From the NCBI GenBank assembly GCA_937891595.1, contig CALATF010000058.1:1-19731 (forward strand): DNA of 19,731 nucleotides, written 5' to 3'. The DNA is from an uncultured Clostridia bacterium. Its GTDB lineage: Bacteria; Bacillota; Clostridia; Christensenellales; UBA1242. The notes under the pieces are model-generated. The model had not been told where the DNA came from, searched no databases, and saw only the letters and a list, made by a program, of their open reading frames with translations. Shown piece after piece: positions 1 to 7,843 of this stretch (its first letter is position 1; every line of letters starts with the position of its first letter). The translations under genes were made by a program, and so were the position numbers.

Positions 1-117
1 CCATTTGATGAAACAGCAAAAGAAATAAAAGAAGATTTTGGTTTTAAAGTTGATAGTAATTATATAGATGATATAAAAGCTAATTGTCTTCAAATCGCTG
101 ATGATTTAGTTAAATAA
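1..117 (+). CDS. C-terminal end of a HipA/CtkA-like kinase paralogue (5' end outside window)
   Basis: Frame 1 is open from the window edge to a TAA at 115-117 and encodes 38 residues. They match the C-terminus of the next gene closely: both read PFDETA, then K/R, then EIKEDFGF, and both end with a short helix containing KAN and A-D/E-D-L. This is therefore the tail of another member of the five-gene family at the left of the window. The catalytic part lies outside, so nothing can be said about its activity. The next gene starts 35 bases downstream on the same strand, which fits a tandem duplication read as one transcript. Confidence is high for the reading frame and its relationship to the neighbour. 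The kinase label is inferred from the complete paralogues. Confidence 0.8.
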   Translation, partial: PFDETAKEIKEDFGFKVDSNYIDDIKANCLQIADDLVK

Positions 118-152
118 ATTATTAGGAGAAAATTAATAGGTAGGTACTTTTT

Positions 153-1022
153 GTGATAAGTGAAGAGTTAAAAGAATATCTAAATCATAGAAAAGATGGA
201 TATTTTGAGTTGACAACTAAAGAAGATGCAACAACATTTTTTGTTACACCTCAAGTTAGATTGCATCAACTTGAAAATGATGGTAAATATTTTGTAAAAA
301 ATATTGATAAAGGTAAAAATAGTTATTCAATGGTAAGTGCCGAAGTTTTACTTAGTAGGTTATATCCAAAATTAGGTTTAAAAAGTGTAGAATATTTACC
401 TATTTATAATAAAGGTGTTACTGGTGTAATAAGTAAAGATATAAGTAGTAAAAACATTACTGATGTTGTTGGTTTTTTATTTGATGTAGTAGATGGAACC
501 AGAGAGTGCTTGTCTAATATGTTTTTAGATTACAGTGATGTTGTTTATTTTTCCGATGAATATAATAGAGGAAAAGTTAATACAATAACTAATTTTTTAA
601 AATATGTGGATGTGGAATATTTCAAACAATTATTTACACTTAGAGCAGTGGACTTGGCAACCTTTAATCATGATAGACATCTTGATAACTTTCGTATAGA
701 AAAAAATGAAAAAGGTATTGCTCAAAACATTATATTATTAGATTCAGAAGCTTGTGGTTGTCCTATTTATAGGATAGATTCGTTTTACAGTGATTTTACA
801 CCTAAAAATTTAAGAGGAGCTGAACTTGTTAAAGCTTTTAAAGAAAACGAAGATTATCAACAATATATTTCTAGGTTTGAAATAGCAGAAAAAATTGCAA
901 CTGCACCATTTGACGAAACGGCAAGGGAAATAAAAGAAGATTTTGGCTTTATTGTAGATGGTAATTTTTTAGAAGAAGTAAAGGCAAATTCATATAAAGT
1001 AGCAGAGGATTTGGCACAATAA
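153..1022 (+). CDS. Putative HipA/CtkA-like protein kinase, complete plus-strand paralogue
   Basis: The 289-residue product has the motif order of HipA-type and CtkA-type kinases. There is a beta-strand Lys (YFVK, K49). A helix follows with S-A-E (E64) and a downstream K-L-G-L segment. The catalytic loop is N-H-D-R-H-L-D-N (D174, N179), and the metal-binding segment is L-L-D-S-E (D197). In HipA the matching loop is D-G-H-x-x-N, so this copy keeps Asp, His and Asn. A C-terminal domain (about 220-289) is shared with the paralogues. No signal peptide or membrane segment is visible, so it is probably cytoplasmic. The start is GTG at 153: an in-frame TAG at 141-143 blocks any upstream start, and a weak AGGTAGG lies just before. 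The substrate is unknown. HipA phosphorylates GltX, but that should not be assumed here. No antitoxin gene is adjacent. The family call rests on motifs only. Confidence 0.65.
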   Translation: MISEELKEYLNHRKDGYFELTTKEDATTFFVTPQVRLHQLENDGKYFVKNIDKGKNSYSMVSAEVLLSRLYPKLGLKSVEYLPIYNKGVTGVISKDISSKNITDVVGFLFDVVDGTRECLSNMFLDYSDVVYFSDEYNRGKVNTITNFLKYVDVEYFKQLFTLRAVDLATFNHDRHLDNFRIEKNEKGIAQNIILLDSEACGCPIYRIDSFYSDFTPKNLRGAELVKAFKENEDYQQYISRFEIAEKIATAPFDETAREIKEDFGFIVDGNFLEEVKANSYKVAEDLAQ

Positions 1023-1093
1023 TTTAAAATAACATAATTAAAATATGAATTAAAGTGAAAAGCACAAAATTAAAATTATGATTAATAAATTAA

Positions 1094-1125
1094 AAAAAAG
1101 AACAAAATTTTGATTGTTCTTTTTT
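1094..1125. terminator. Bidirectional intrinsic terminator between convergent kinase groups
   Basis: A perfect 12-bp stem (AAAAAAGAACAA at 1094-1105 paired with 1114-1125) has an 8-base loop and is flanked by A-runs on the left and T-runs on the right. It can end transcripts arriving from either side. It lies between the plus-strand kinase gene ending at 1022 and the minus-strand gene ending at 1158. The stem is AT-rich, so its strength is uncertain. Confidence 0.7.
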
Positions 1126-1157
1126 ATTTTTTTTGGATTTTATTAAATTATATTAGT

Positions 1158-1997
1158 CTAACAATGTTCAAGTTCTTCAGCTGTTCTATTTGTATTATAC
1201 TTTAAAAAATCTATATAATCTTGATTAAAATTATGACCTGTAGCTTCGGTAGCTTCTTGAACGCTTTCATCAATAGGTAAAGCTCCAACAACTTCAGCTA
1301 ACTCCTGCGGGGTAATATATTGTCTGTATTCTTCGTTAGTTCTATAATGGTTCATAATATCTTGTGGAAATAAGCGTTCTACAGAAAAGTTATTATAGAA
1401 AATTAAATCATTTTTATTTCCCCATTTCCAACCACTAGCTTCATTATCAAAGGCTCGCATTTCAGTTGCTTTTCCATCTATAAATTTAACACCTCTGTTT
1501 GAATTTCTGCCGTCCCAGTTTCCAACAGCTAAATCTACTGCATTTAACTTTAAGTTTTCACGAAGGCAATCTAATGTAACAACATCTAATCTGTTTTTTA
1601 ATGGTATGTAACTATATTTATCGGAAAATAAAAATGGGTTAACATGCCCATAATGATATACTTCATCTAATATTTTTAAATAATAATCAATAGACATACA
1701 GTCTTTATCTAGTACATCATTTGAAATTACGCATTTTTCATCATTGAACTTGGTAGGTAAGTACATAGCTGATTTTGTGCCTATTTTATTATAAAGTATT
1801 CCACAAAGAATTTCTGCGCTAATTCTGTCTTTATTAAACAAATCTTTCATAAAATAGTCTTTGCCGTTTATTTCTATTCTACGAGTACTGTAACAAGAGT
1901 CTGTTTGAAAGTTGTATTCGTTTAAATCTTGTAAGTTAAAAAAGCCTTGTTTCTTTTCTTTTTTACCAAAATACGAGATTAAGTCGTTGCCGTACAT
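1158..1997 (-). CDS. Putative HipA/CtkA-like kinase, minus-strand copy A
   Basis: This is a 279-residue member of the local family. It opens with MYGNDLIS and F-G-x-K-E-K-K-Q-G-F, shared with the next two genes. Kinase-like features are K51 (YFMK), E62 (S-A-E), catalytic D162 and N167 in N-W-D-G-R-N-S-N, and D184/E186 in F-D-N-E-A-S-G. The His normally two residues after the catalytic Asp is replaced by Arg, while Asp and Asn remain. About 63 residues at the C-terminus are highly conserved with the other copies and end in E-L-E-H-C. The ATG at 1997 has an excellent AAAGGAGG site a few bases upstream. No export signal is seen. It lies 72 bases downstream of the next paralogue and is probably co-transcribed with it. 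Whether it is an active kinase, and on what substrate, cannot be read from the sequence. Confidence 0.65.
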   Translation of the reverse strand: MYGNDLISYFGKKEKKQGFFNLQDLNEYNFQTDSCYSTRRIEINGKDYFMKDLFNKDRISAEILCGILYNKIGTKSAMYLPTKFNDEKCVISNDVLDKDCMSIDYYLKILDEVYHYGHVNPFLFSDKYSYIPLKNRLDVVTLDCLRENLKLNAVDLAVGNWDGRNSNRGVKFIDGKATEMRAFDNEASGWKWGNKNDLIFYNNFSVERLFPQDIMNHYRTNEEYRQYITPQELAEVVGALPIDESVQEATEATGHNFNQDYIDFLKYNTNRTAEELEHC

Positions 1998-2013
1998 TTT
2001 TTCCTCCTTTTAC

Positions 2014-2038
2014 ATAAAGTTTTAATGTATAACTTTAT
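2014..2038. repeat. Short perfect inverted repeat between two kinase copies
   Basis: ATAAAGTT at 2014-2021 and AACTTTAT at 2031-2038 form a perfect 8-bp inverted repeat around a 9-base centre. It sits in the 72-base gap just upstream of the ribosome binding site of the minus-strand gene starting at 1997. It could be a small operator, a processing hairpin or chance in AT-rich DNA. I do not see it upstream of the other paralogues. Confidence 0.35.
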
Positions 2039-2069
2039 TAATTTTTTGAAATATAATTTTTAGATATTA

Positions 2070-2903
2070 TTAACAATGTTCAAGTTCTTCAGCAGTTCTG
2101 TCTGTATTAAATTTTAAAAAATCAATATAATTTTGGTTGAATTGATGCCCAGTTTGTTCGGTGATTTCTTTTGCACTTTCGTCAATGGGTAATGATCCAA
2201 CAACTTCTGCTAATTCTTGAGGCGTAATATATTGTCTATATTCTTGGTTTGTTTTATAATGATTTATAATTTCTTCATGAGATAATCTATGAGAAACAAA
2301 ACTATTAGTAAATTCATTTATGTTCTCATTCCAACCCCATCCGCTTCCTTCATTATCAAATACGCGCATTGCGGTAGCTATACCATTTACTACTTGTACT
2401 CCGCGATTATTGTTAGTTCCGTCCCAGTTATTTATTCCTAAATCTATTGCGTTTGTTATTAAATTTTGACGAAGACAATCTAATGTTACAAGGCTTAGCC
2501 TATCAAAATTTTCATATCTTTTGTTTTTTGCAAATAAGAAAGGTTTAAAATATATATTTTTTTTATCTATTAAAGATACCTCATAAGAGCATATAGACAT
2601 GCAATCCTGACCAAGTACATCATTTGAAATTAAGCATTTTTTATTTTCAAATTCTATAGGTAAATATTCTGCAGAGGCAATGCCTGCTTTATTGAATAAT
2701 ATGCCATTAATGATTTCTGCGCTTGCTCGGTCGTTGTCGTTTTCTTGATTTTTTATATAATATTTTTTACCGTTTATTTCAACAAAAGTTGCTTTGTGCC
2801 ATTTTGGAGAGTATAGAATGTGATAATCTAGTTTATCTAGATTTAAAAAGCCTTGTTTTTTTTCTTTATCACCAAATTGAGAGATTAAGTCGTTGCCGTA
2901 CAT
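2070..2903 (-). CDS. Putative HipA/CtkA-like kinase, minus-strand copy B
   Basis: This 277-residue paralogue shares the MYGNDLIS start and the F-G-x-K-E-K-K-Q-G-F segment with copy A. Kinase-like positions are K51 (YYIK), E63 (S-A-E), D161 and N166 in N-W-D-G-T-N-N-N, and D183/E185 in F-D-N-E-G-S-G. As in copy A, the catalytic-loop His is missing (Thr here). Over the last 63 residues, 52 are identical to copy A by my count, while the stretch around residues 102-135 is much less alike. The ATG at 2903 is preceded by a strong AAAGGAGG. The gene lies 65 bases after copy C and 72 bases before copy A on the same strand, without an obvious terminator, so the three may form an operon. No antitoxin-like gene is visible. 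Function is unknown beyond the kinase-like fold inference. Confidence 0.65.
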   Translation of the reverse strand: MYGNDLISQFGDKEKKQGFLNLDKLDYHILYSPKWHKATFVEINGKKYYIKNQENDNDRASAEIINGILFNKAGIASAEYLPIEFENKKCLISNDVLGQDCMSICSYEVSLIDKKNIYFKPFLFAKNKRYENFDRLSLVTLDCLRQNLITNAIDLGINNWDGTNNNRGVQVVNGIATAMRVFDNEGSGWGWNENINEFTNSFVSHRLSHEEIINHYKTNQEYRQYITPQELAEVVGSLPIDESAKEITEQTGHQFNQNYIDFLKFNTDRTAEELEHC

Positions 2904-2968
2904 TATTTTGCCTCCTTTTAATAAACTTGTTTTGTAAAATTAAATAAATATCTTTTGTTTTTTTATTT

Positions 2969-3853
2969 TTAACAATGTTCAAGAGCTTCGGCGGTTTTAT
3001 CAACATTAAATTTTAAAAAGTCTAAATATTCTTGGCTAAATTGATGCCCACATACTTGAGTTACTTCTTGTGCACTTGTGTCTATTTGAATGCTACCAAC
3101 TGTTTGGGCTAATTCTTGAGGGGATATATACTCACGATATTCTTCATTTTGTTTGTAATGGTTTATTATTTCTTCAAAAGAAAGAGTTGAAAATGAAAAA
3201 TTGTTGTGATGTTTTTTGTGAGGTAAGTTCCAACCACTTGCTTCATTATCATATAAAACAATATCCTCAATTACATTGTCCTTTATTGAAATCTCAAAAT
3301 TGTTGAGACCCTTGTCTTCAATTACTTTGTCTTTCATTACAACGCCAAAATTATTGTAACCTCTGTCCCAGTTATCTATGGCTAAATCTACAGCGTTCAT
3401 TTTTAAATTTTGTCTTATAGCGTGGTTAGTTGCTAAAGTATTTCTTGTGGTGTTATCTATGGGAATAAATGAATTTTCATTACTAAACAAAAATGGGTTT
3501 ATTTTGCCAAGAGTTTTTTTAAGTTCGGATAAATATACACTTGTTATTAAGCAATTATCATCTATTACGTTATTAGAAACTGCTTCGGAATAATCTCCGT
3601 GTTTAACTGGTAAGTAAATTGCACTTTTAATAAGCAACATATTAAAAATATGGCTTGAAATTAACTCTGCACTTAATTTATCGTCTTTAACTTCTTTAAT
3701 AAAATGTTTTTTGCCTTCTATGTATAAAGGGGCGGTAGCGCCCTTACTATAACCTAAAGGATAATATAAGTCTTTTGCGCTCTCAATTTGCAAAAATCCC
3801 TGTTTTTTTTCTTGCTCACCAAATCTGCTTAAAAGAAGATTGCTATTAAACAT
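2969..3853 (-). CDS. Putative HipA/CtkA-like kinase, minus-strand copy C, with internal duplication
   Basis: I place the start at the ATG at 3853 (294 residues) rather than the in-frame ATG at 3868. A GAGG site sits five bases before 3853, and this start aligns with the paralogues (S-x-F-G-x-x-E-K-K-Q-G-F). Kinase-like positions are K53 (HFIK), E63 (S-A-E), D163 and N168 in N-W-D-R-G-Y-N-N, and D202/E204 in Y-D-N-E-A-S-G. The loop His is replaced by Gly. Residues 167-183 are imperfectly repeated at 184-200, which lengthens the segment between the catalytic Asn and the metal-binding Asp by 17 residues relative to copies A and B. The C-terminus ends in A-L-E-H-C. It is the first gene of the minus-strand trio and has its own promoter. 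Whether the enlarged loop still allows activity is unknown. Confidence 0.65.
   Translation of the reverse strand: MFNSNLLLSRFGEQEKKQGFLQIESAKDLYYPLGYSKGATAPLYIEGKKHFIKEVKDDKLSAELISSHIFNMLLIKSAIYLPVKHGDYSEAVSNNVIDDNCLITSVYLSELKKTLGKINPFLFSNENSFIPIDNTTRNTLATNHAIRQNLKMNAVDLAIDNWDRGYNNFGVVMKDKVIEDKGLNNFEISIKDNVIEDIVLYDNEASGWNLPHKKHHNNFSFSTLSFEEIINHYKQNEEYREYISPQELAQTVGSIQIDTSAQEVTQVCGHQFSQEYLDFLKFNVDKTAEALEHC
3254..3355 (-). repeat. In-frame 51-bp imperfect tandem duplication inside kinase copy C
   Basis: Two 51-bp units (3305-3355 and 3254-3304) encode 17 residues each. Ten of 17 residues are identical, including N-N-F, K-D, V-I-E-D and a final L. The DNA is also alike, for example tcctcaattac at 3264 and tcttcaattac at 3315, exactly 51 bases apart. 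Copies A and B have a single unit at this place. Confidence 0.8.
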
Positions 3854-3891
3854 ATGTACCTCTAACATTAATAGATTTACTTACTAGTTTA

Positions 3892-3919
3892 ATTTTAACA
3901 AACTTTGAAGATTTTTCAA
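3892..3919 (-). promoter_or_regulatory. Sigma-A-type promoter for the minus-strand kinase trio
   Basis: On the minus strand, TTGAAA (3919-3914) and TAAAAT (3897-3892) are separated by 16 bases. They lie about 40 bases upstream of the chosen start of kinase copy C. No similarly good promoter is seen between the three minus-strand genes, so this one may serve all three. Confidence 0.6.
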
Positions 3920-4172
3920 GACGTAAATATTTATTTGGCATTTTGTATAAATATATAGTTAATTATTTGATAGTGTAAAACAAGAACTGATTTACAAAAT
4001 AGATGTATATTATTTAAATTAAAAAGCTCTAGTATGGTTACTTATAATAAGATAATATTACTATATTTAATTGTATATATAATATAGTTCAAAAATATAA
4101 TCTTTTAAAACGCATAAATTATATTTAATTTTTTTGTCGAAAATATTTTTAAAAAAAAGTTGCACTAATGTG

Positions 4173-4200
4173 TTGACTTTTATTTTTTTTAGCATATAAT
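4173..4200 (+). promoter_or_regulatory. Heat-shock operon promoter (sigma-A type)
   Basis: TTGACT (4173-4178) and a perfect TATAAT (4195-4200) have a 16-base spacer. The expected transcription start, around 4207, falls inside the CIRCE operator, so HrcA binding would block initiation directly. The resulting leader before hrcA is about 95 bases. Confidence 0.85.
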
Positions 4201-4204
4201 AATG

Positions 4205-4231
4205 TTAGCACTCAATTAATGAGAGTGCTAA
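4205..4231. promoter_or_regulatory. CIRCE operator (HrcA binding site)
   Basis: The sequence is an exact match to the CIRCE consensus: TTAGCACTC (4205-4213), nine spacer bases, then GAGTGCTAA (4223-4231). CIRCE is the operator of the HrcA repressor, and hrcA is the first gene downstream. It overlaps the predicted transcription start, which gives autoregulated, heat-inducible expression of the hrcA-grpE-dnaK-dnaJ genes. Confidence 0.97.
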
Positions 4232-4300
4232 CACTTTAAAATATTTTGTGCTAATTTTTATTGAAATGTTATATTTTGGTGTTTAATAAAGAAGGTAAAA

Positions 4301-5356
4301 ATGAACGACGAACAAAAAATGCCTGTATTATCGGATAGAAAAAAAACAATTTTGTTTTGTGCTATAGATAATTATATAAAACAGGCCAGTCCAATAACTA
4401 GTTTGCTTGTTCAACAAACAGAACTTCACGATATTTCTACTGCTACAATTAGAAACGAATTGTCTACATTAGAAGCAATGGGTTTTTTAAAACAACTTCA
4501 TACTTCAAGTGGCAGGGTTCCAACTTCGCAAGGTTATAGGTTTTTTGTAAACGAAATTTTAAAAGACACATCTTATAATGAAAAAAACTTAAAAGTAGTT
4601 AAAGATAAAATGTTTGCAAGAACAAATAGTATTAGTGAAATTGTTGAAAGTGTTTCTAATATGATTTCAGATGCAACTAATTATCCTACAGTAGTTATGT
4701 TAGACGGGCTAGAAAATTTGCAAGTACAATCAATTAAAGTTTTGTTTATGATTAGCGGGCAGGTTTTGGTATTAATTGACACTAATGCTGGTGCAATATC
4801 TAACACAATATCCGCTCCAAGCAATATTACTAAGTTAGATTGTGATAATGCTTCAAAAATATTTACAGATATTTTTGGTGGGCAAAGTGTTAGTTTTATG
4901 ATGCAGAACATTGAAAGTTTTAATTCAAGTATTAAAAACAGTATGAAAAACTACGAGGAAGTATTTAAACTTGTTTTAAAGGTTTTAAGTACTTATCAAA
5001 ATAACACAAATAGTAATGTTTCAAATAAAAGTTTAATAAAGATGCTTGAAAGTCCAGATATGACATCAGTTGAAAAAGCCAAAAATATATTAACAGTTTT
5101 AGATGATAAAGAAAGTTTACAAAATGTTTTTGATACTTCAAATGAAGATGGAATATCAATAAAAATAGGACAAGAGAATAATATTGAAAAACTTAACGAT
5201 TGTGCTGTAATTAAAACACCACTTATATTAGATGGTAAGAAAATTGCAACAGTTGGAGTTATAGGCCCTGAAAGAATTGACTATGCTACAATAGCTAGTG
5301 TGCTTAAATATATTTCAGACGAAATTAAAAATTTAAATAAAAATAAAGGGGGATAA
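4301..5356 (+). CDS. hrcA: Heat-inducible transcription repressor HrcA
   Basis: HrcA is a dimeric repressor that binds CIRCE and controls class I heat-shock genes. Its folding depends on chaperones, which gives feedback. The 351-residue product has the expected N-terminal winged-helix domain (about residues 8-80, with an S-T-A-T-I-R-N-E-L recognition segment and S-G-R-V-P-T-S-x-G-Y-R-F-F-V after it). The C-terminal GAF-like region ends in the family-typical I-G-P-x-R-I-D-Y-A and a Y-I-S-D-E-I helix. Length is normal. The ATG at 4301 has an AAGG five bases upstream. A perfect CIRCE lies 70 bases upstream, so the gene is autoregulated. Its TAA is one base before the grpE start, which indicates tight co-translation. 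Confidence 0.97.
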   Translation: MNDEQKMPVLSDRKKTILFCAIDNYIKQASPITSLLVQQTELHDISTATIRNELSTLEAMGFLKQLHTSSGRVPTSQGYRFFVNEILKDTSYNEKNLKVVKDKMFARTNSISEIVESVSNMISDATNYPTVVMLDGLENLQVQSIKVLFMISGQVLVLIDTNAGAISNTISAPSNITKLDCDNASKIFTDIFGGQSVSFMMQNIESFNSSIKNSMKNYEEVFKLVLKVLSTYQNNTNSNVSNKSLIKMLESPDMTSVEKAKNILTVLDDKESLQNVFDTSNEDGISIKIGQENNIEKLNDCAVIKTPLILDGKKIATVGVIGPERIDYATIASVLKYISDEIKNLNKNKGG

Positions 5357-5357
5357 A

Positions 5358-5933
5358 ATGGCAGAAGAAAAAAAACTTGATAAAGAAGAAATGAAAAATC
5401 AAGAAAAAGAAGAAACCACAATTAACGCTCAAACTCAAGAAGAGCCTTGCGAAACTGAACAAGGTTGTGGTGGGCAAGAATTAGAATTTGTACCCATGGA
5501 CGAATATGTAAAGTTAAAATATCAACTTTCAGATTTTGTTAATAGGTATAAAGCTTATGAACATGAGTTTGAAAATTACAAAAAGAGAACAAAAGAAGAA
5601 ATTAAAAATGCAAAAGACGAAGGTATTATAAAAGCTTTAGAAACTATTTTACCAGCGCTTGATGCTTTTAAAAAAGCAAGAAAAATTATTACAGATAAAA
5701 GTAGTATAAGCGGTATTGCTTTAATTGAAAAAAATATCTTTACTCAACTAGAAAAACTTGGTGTTAAGAAAATAGAGTGTGAAAATAAAGAATTTAATAC
5801 AGATTTTCATAATGCAGTTATGCTTGTTGAAGATGAAGATAAAGAACCTGGAACTATTGTTGAAGAAGTCGAAGCAGGTTATACATTAAATGATAAGGTT
5901 ATTAAATACAGTCAAGTTATTGTATCAAAATAA
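5358..5933 (+). CDS. grpE: Nucleotide exchange factor GrpE
   Basis: GrpE releases ADP from DnaK and so resets the chaperone cycle in the cytoplasm. The 191-residue protein has an acidic, Glu/Lys/Gln-rich, probably disordered N-terminus (about 1-45). A long helical dimerisation region follows (about 48-105, with F-x-N-Y-K-K-R). The C-terminal beta domain carries the family signature around residues 150-190: D-F-H-N-A-V-M, then [11 protein letters not shown]-x-L-N-D-K-V-I and S-Q-V-I-V-S. The start ATG lies one base after the hrcA stop, with its GGGGGA site inside the end of hrcA. dnaK follows after 28 bases. It is controlled with hrcA and dnaK from the CIRCE promoter. Confidence 0.96.
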   Translation: MAEEKKLDKEEMKNQEKEETTINAQTQEEPCETEQGCGGQELEFVPMDEYVKLKYQLSDFVNRYKAYEHEFENYKKRTKEEIKNAKDEGIIKALETILPALDAFKKARKIITDKSSISGIALIEKNIFTQLEKLGVKKIECENKEFNTDFHNAVMLVEDEDKEPGTIVEEVEAGYTLNDKVIKYSQVIVSK

Positions 5934-5961
5934 AATAAAAAATTTAAGGAGTATATATTTT

Positions 5962-7797
5962 ATGGGAAAAGTTATAGGTATTGATTTAGGAACAACAAAT
6001 TCATGCGTTGCAGTTATGGAAGGCAACGAACCTGTTGTTATTGCTAATGCAGAAGGCGATAGAACAACCCCTTCAGTTGTAGCATTTGCAAAAGGGGAAA
6101 GACTTGTTGGGCAAGTAGCAAAAAGACAAGCTATTGTTAACCCAGACAAAACAATTTTATCTATTAAAAGAGAAATGGGTAGTGATTACAGAGTAAATAT
6201 TGATGATAAAAGTTACTCTCCACAAGAAATTTCTGCAATGGTATTGCAAAAACTTAAAAAAGATGCAGAAAGCTATTTAGGAACAACTGTAACTCAAGCT
6301 GTTATTACAGTTCCTGCTTATTTTACTGATAGCCAAAGACAAGCAACAAAAGACGCTGGTAAAATTGCAGGTCTTGAAGTTTTAAGAATTATAAACGAAC
6401 CTACAGCAGCAGCTTTAGCTTATGGCTTAGACAAAAGCGATGGCAAAAACCAAAAGATTTTAGTTTATGACCTTGGTGGTGGTACATTCGACGTTTCTAT
6501 TCTTGAAATAGGTGAAGGTGTTTTTGAAGTTATTGCAACAACTGGTGATAACCGTTTAGGTGGTGATGACTTTGATAAACGTATTATGGATTTAGTTGTA
6601 GATGAATTTAAAGCTAAAGAAGGTATTGATTTATCTAAAGATAAACTTGCAATGCAAAGAATTAAAGAAGCAGCAGAAAAGGCAAAAATTGACCTTTCAA
6701 GCGTAACAAAAACAACTATTAATTTACCTTTCATTACAGCAGATGCTACAGGTCCAAAGCACTTTGAATTTGATTTAACTAGAGCAAAATTTGATAGTAT
6801 CACTAGTGACCTTGTTGAAAGAACAATTAAAGCTGTTTCAAAAGCTTTATCAGATAGTAAACTTAGTTTGAATGAAATTGATAAAGTTATTTTAGTTGGT
6901 GGTTCAACAAGAATTCCAGCTGTTGTAAATGAAGTTAAAAAAGTAACAGGTAAAGACCCATTTAAGGGTATTAACCCAGACGAATGTGTTGCGCTTGGTG
7001 CAGCTATTCAAGGTGGTGTTTTGGCTGGCGAAGTTAAGGATGTTTTACTTCTTGACGTAACTCCACTTTCACTTGGTATTGAAACTCTTGGTGGTATTTT
7101 TACAAAACTTATTGAAAGAAATACTACTATTCCTACTAAGAAATCACAAATTTTCTCAACTGCAACTGATAATCAACCAGGCGTTGACATTCATGTTTTA
7201 CAAGGTGAAAGAGAATTCGCAAGCGGAAACAAAACACTTGGAAGATTTAGCTTAGTAGATATCCCACCAGCACCAAGAGGCATTCCTCAAATTGAAGTTA
7301 CATTTGATATTGATGCTAATGGTATAGTTCACGTTTCAGCTAAAGATTTAGGCACAAACAAAGAACAAAGCATTACTATTACAGCTTCTTCTAATTTAAG
7401 CGAAAAAGATATTGATGCTGCTATTAAAGAAGCAGAAAAATTTGCAGAAGAAGATAAAAAAAGAAAAGAACTTTTTGAAACAAAAAACAATGCAGAAAAC
7501 ATGATTAACTCTTTGGAAAAAATGTTAAAAGAAAATGGCGATAAAGTAAGTGAAGAAGATAAAAATACTTTACAATCAGCTATTGACAAATGTAAAAGAG
7601 ACATTGAAACTGAAGATGTTGAACAAGTAAGAAAAGCATTAGAAGAACTTTCAACAAGTTCAAGTAGTATTATTTCTAACCTTTATGTTCAAGCTTCAAA
7701 AGACGCTAAAGAAAAAGGCGGAGCTGACGCAAACAAAGATGACGAAATAATTATTGAAGACAAAAACGATAAAAAAGACGATAAAGACAATAAGTAA
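5962..7797 (+). CDS. dnaK: Chaperone DnaK (Hsp70)
   Basis: DnaK is the ATP-dependent Hsp70 that binds exposed hydrophobic peptides, working with DnaJ and GrpE. I start it at the ATG at 5962, giving 611 residues. This ATG has AAGGAG ten bases upstream and gives the canonical [16 protein letters not shown]-terminus; the open frame further upstream only overlaps grpE. The ATPase domain includes the [10 protein letters not shown] phosphate motif and G-G-S-T-R-I-P. The linker [13 protein letters not shown] leads into the substrate-binding domain and a helical lid. The tail is Lys/Asp-rich. Between I-K-R-E-M-G and S-P-Q-E-I-S the protein lacks the roughly 20-residue insert of Gram-negative DnaK, which supports Bacillota. 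Confidence 0.98.
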   Translation: MGKVIGIDLGTTNSCVAVMEGNEPVVIANAEGDRTTPSVVAFAKGERLVGQVAKRQAIVNPDKTILSIKREMGSDYRVNIDDKSYSPQEISAMVLQKLKKDAESYLGTTVTQAVITVPAYFTDSQRQATKDAGKIAGLEVLRIINEPTAAALAYGLDKSDGKNQKILVYDLGGGTFDVSILEIGEGVFEVIATTGDNRLGGDDFDKRIMDLVVDEFKAKEGIDLSKDKLAMQRIKEAAEKAKIDLSSVTKTTINLPFITADATGPKHFEFDLTRAKFDSITSDLVERTIKAVSKALSDSKLSLNEIDKVILVGGSTRIPAVVNEVKKVTGKDPFKGINPDECVALGAAIQGGVLAGEVKDVLLLDVTPLSLGIETLGGIFTKLIERNTTIPTKKSQIFSTATDNQPGVDIHVLQGEREFASGNKTLGRFSLVDIPPAPRGIPQIEVTFDIDANGIVHVSAKDLGTNKEQSITITASSNLSEKDIDAAIKEAEKFAEEDKKRKELFETKNNAENMINSLEKMLKENGDKVSEEDKNTLQSAIDKCKRDIETEDVEQVRKALEELSTSSSSIISNLYVQASKDAKEKGGADANKDDEIIIEDKNDKKDDKDNK

Positions 7798-7843
7798 TAT
7801 TTAGAACTTAATATGTCATATATTTAGAGGTAGAGAAAAAACA

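Larger units (their letters stand above)
3869..4300. other. Intergenic region between kinase island and heat-shock operon
   Basis: This very AT-rich 432-base stretch separates divergent transcription units. It holds the minus-strand promoter at its left and the heat-shock promoter and CIRCE at its right. In the middle (about 3920-4170) I see no convincing reading frame, RNA gene or repeat. The only ribosome binding site of note is AAGG just before hrcA. Confidence 0.6.

Noticed and set aside
1..3853. Calling the kinase array a HipBA toxin-antitoxin system.
   Set aside because: No HTH antitoxin gene is visible and the similarity is at motif level only; calling it toxin-antitoxin would go beyond the evidence.
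3854..3868. An earlier ATG at 3868 for kinase copy C.
   Set aside because: It has no ribosome binding site and adds five residues absent from the paralogues; the GAGG serves the ATG at 3853.
5890..5961. An upstream extension of the dnaK frame overlapping the end of grpE.
   Set aside because: The ATG at 5962 has AAGGAG at the right distance and gives the canonical DnaK N-terminus; the extension is only open frame.
6465..6803. A 112-residue reading frame on the minus strand within dnaK, and similar minus-strand frames within dnaJ and ligA.
   Set aside because: They lie opposite highly conserved genes, have no ribosome binding site I can see, and their composition is what the complement of these genes gives.
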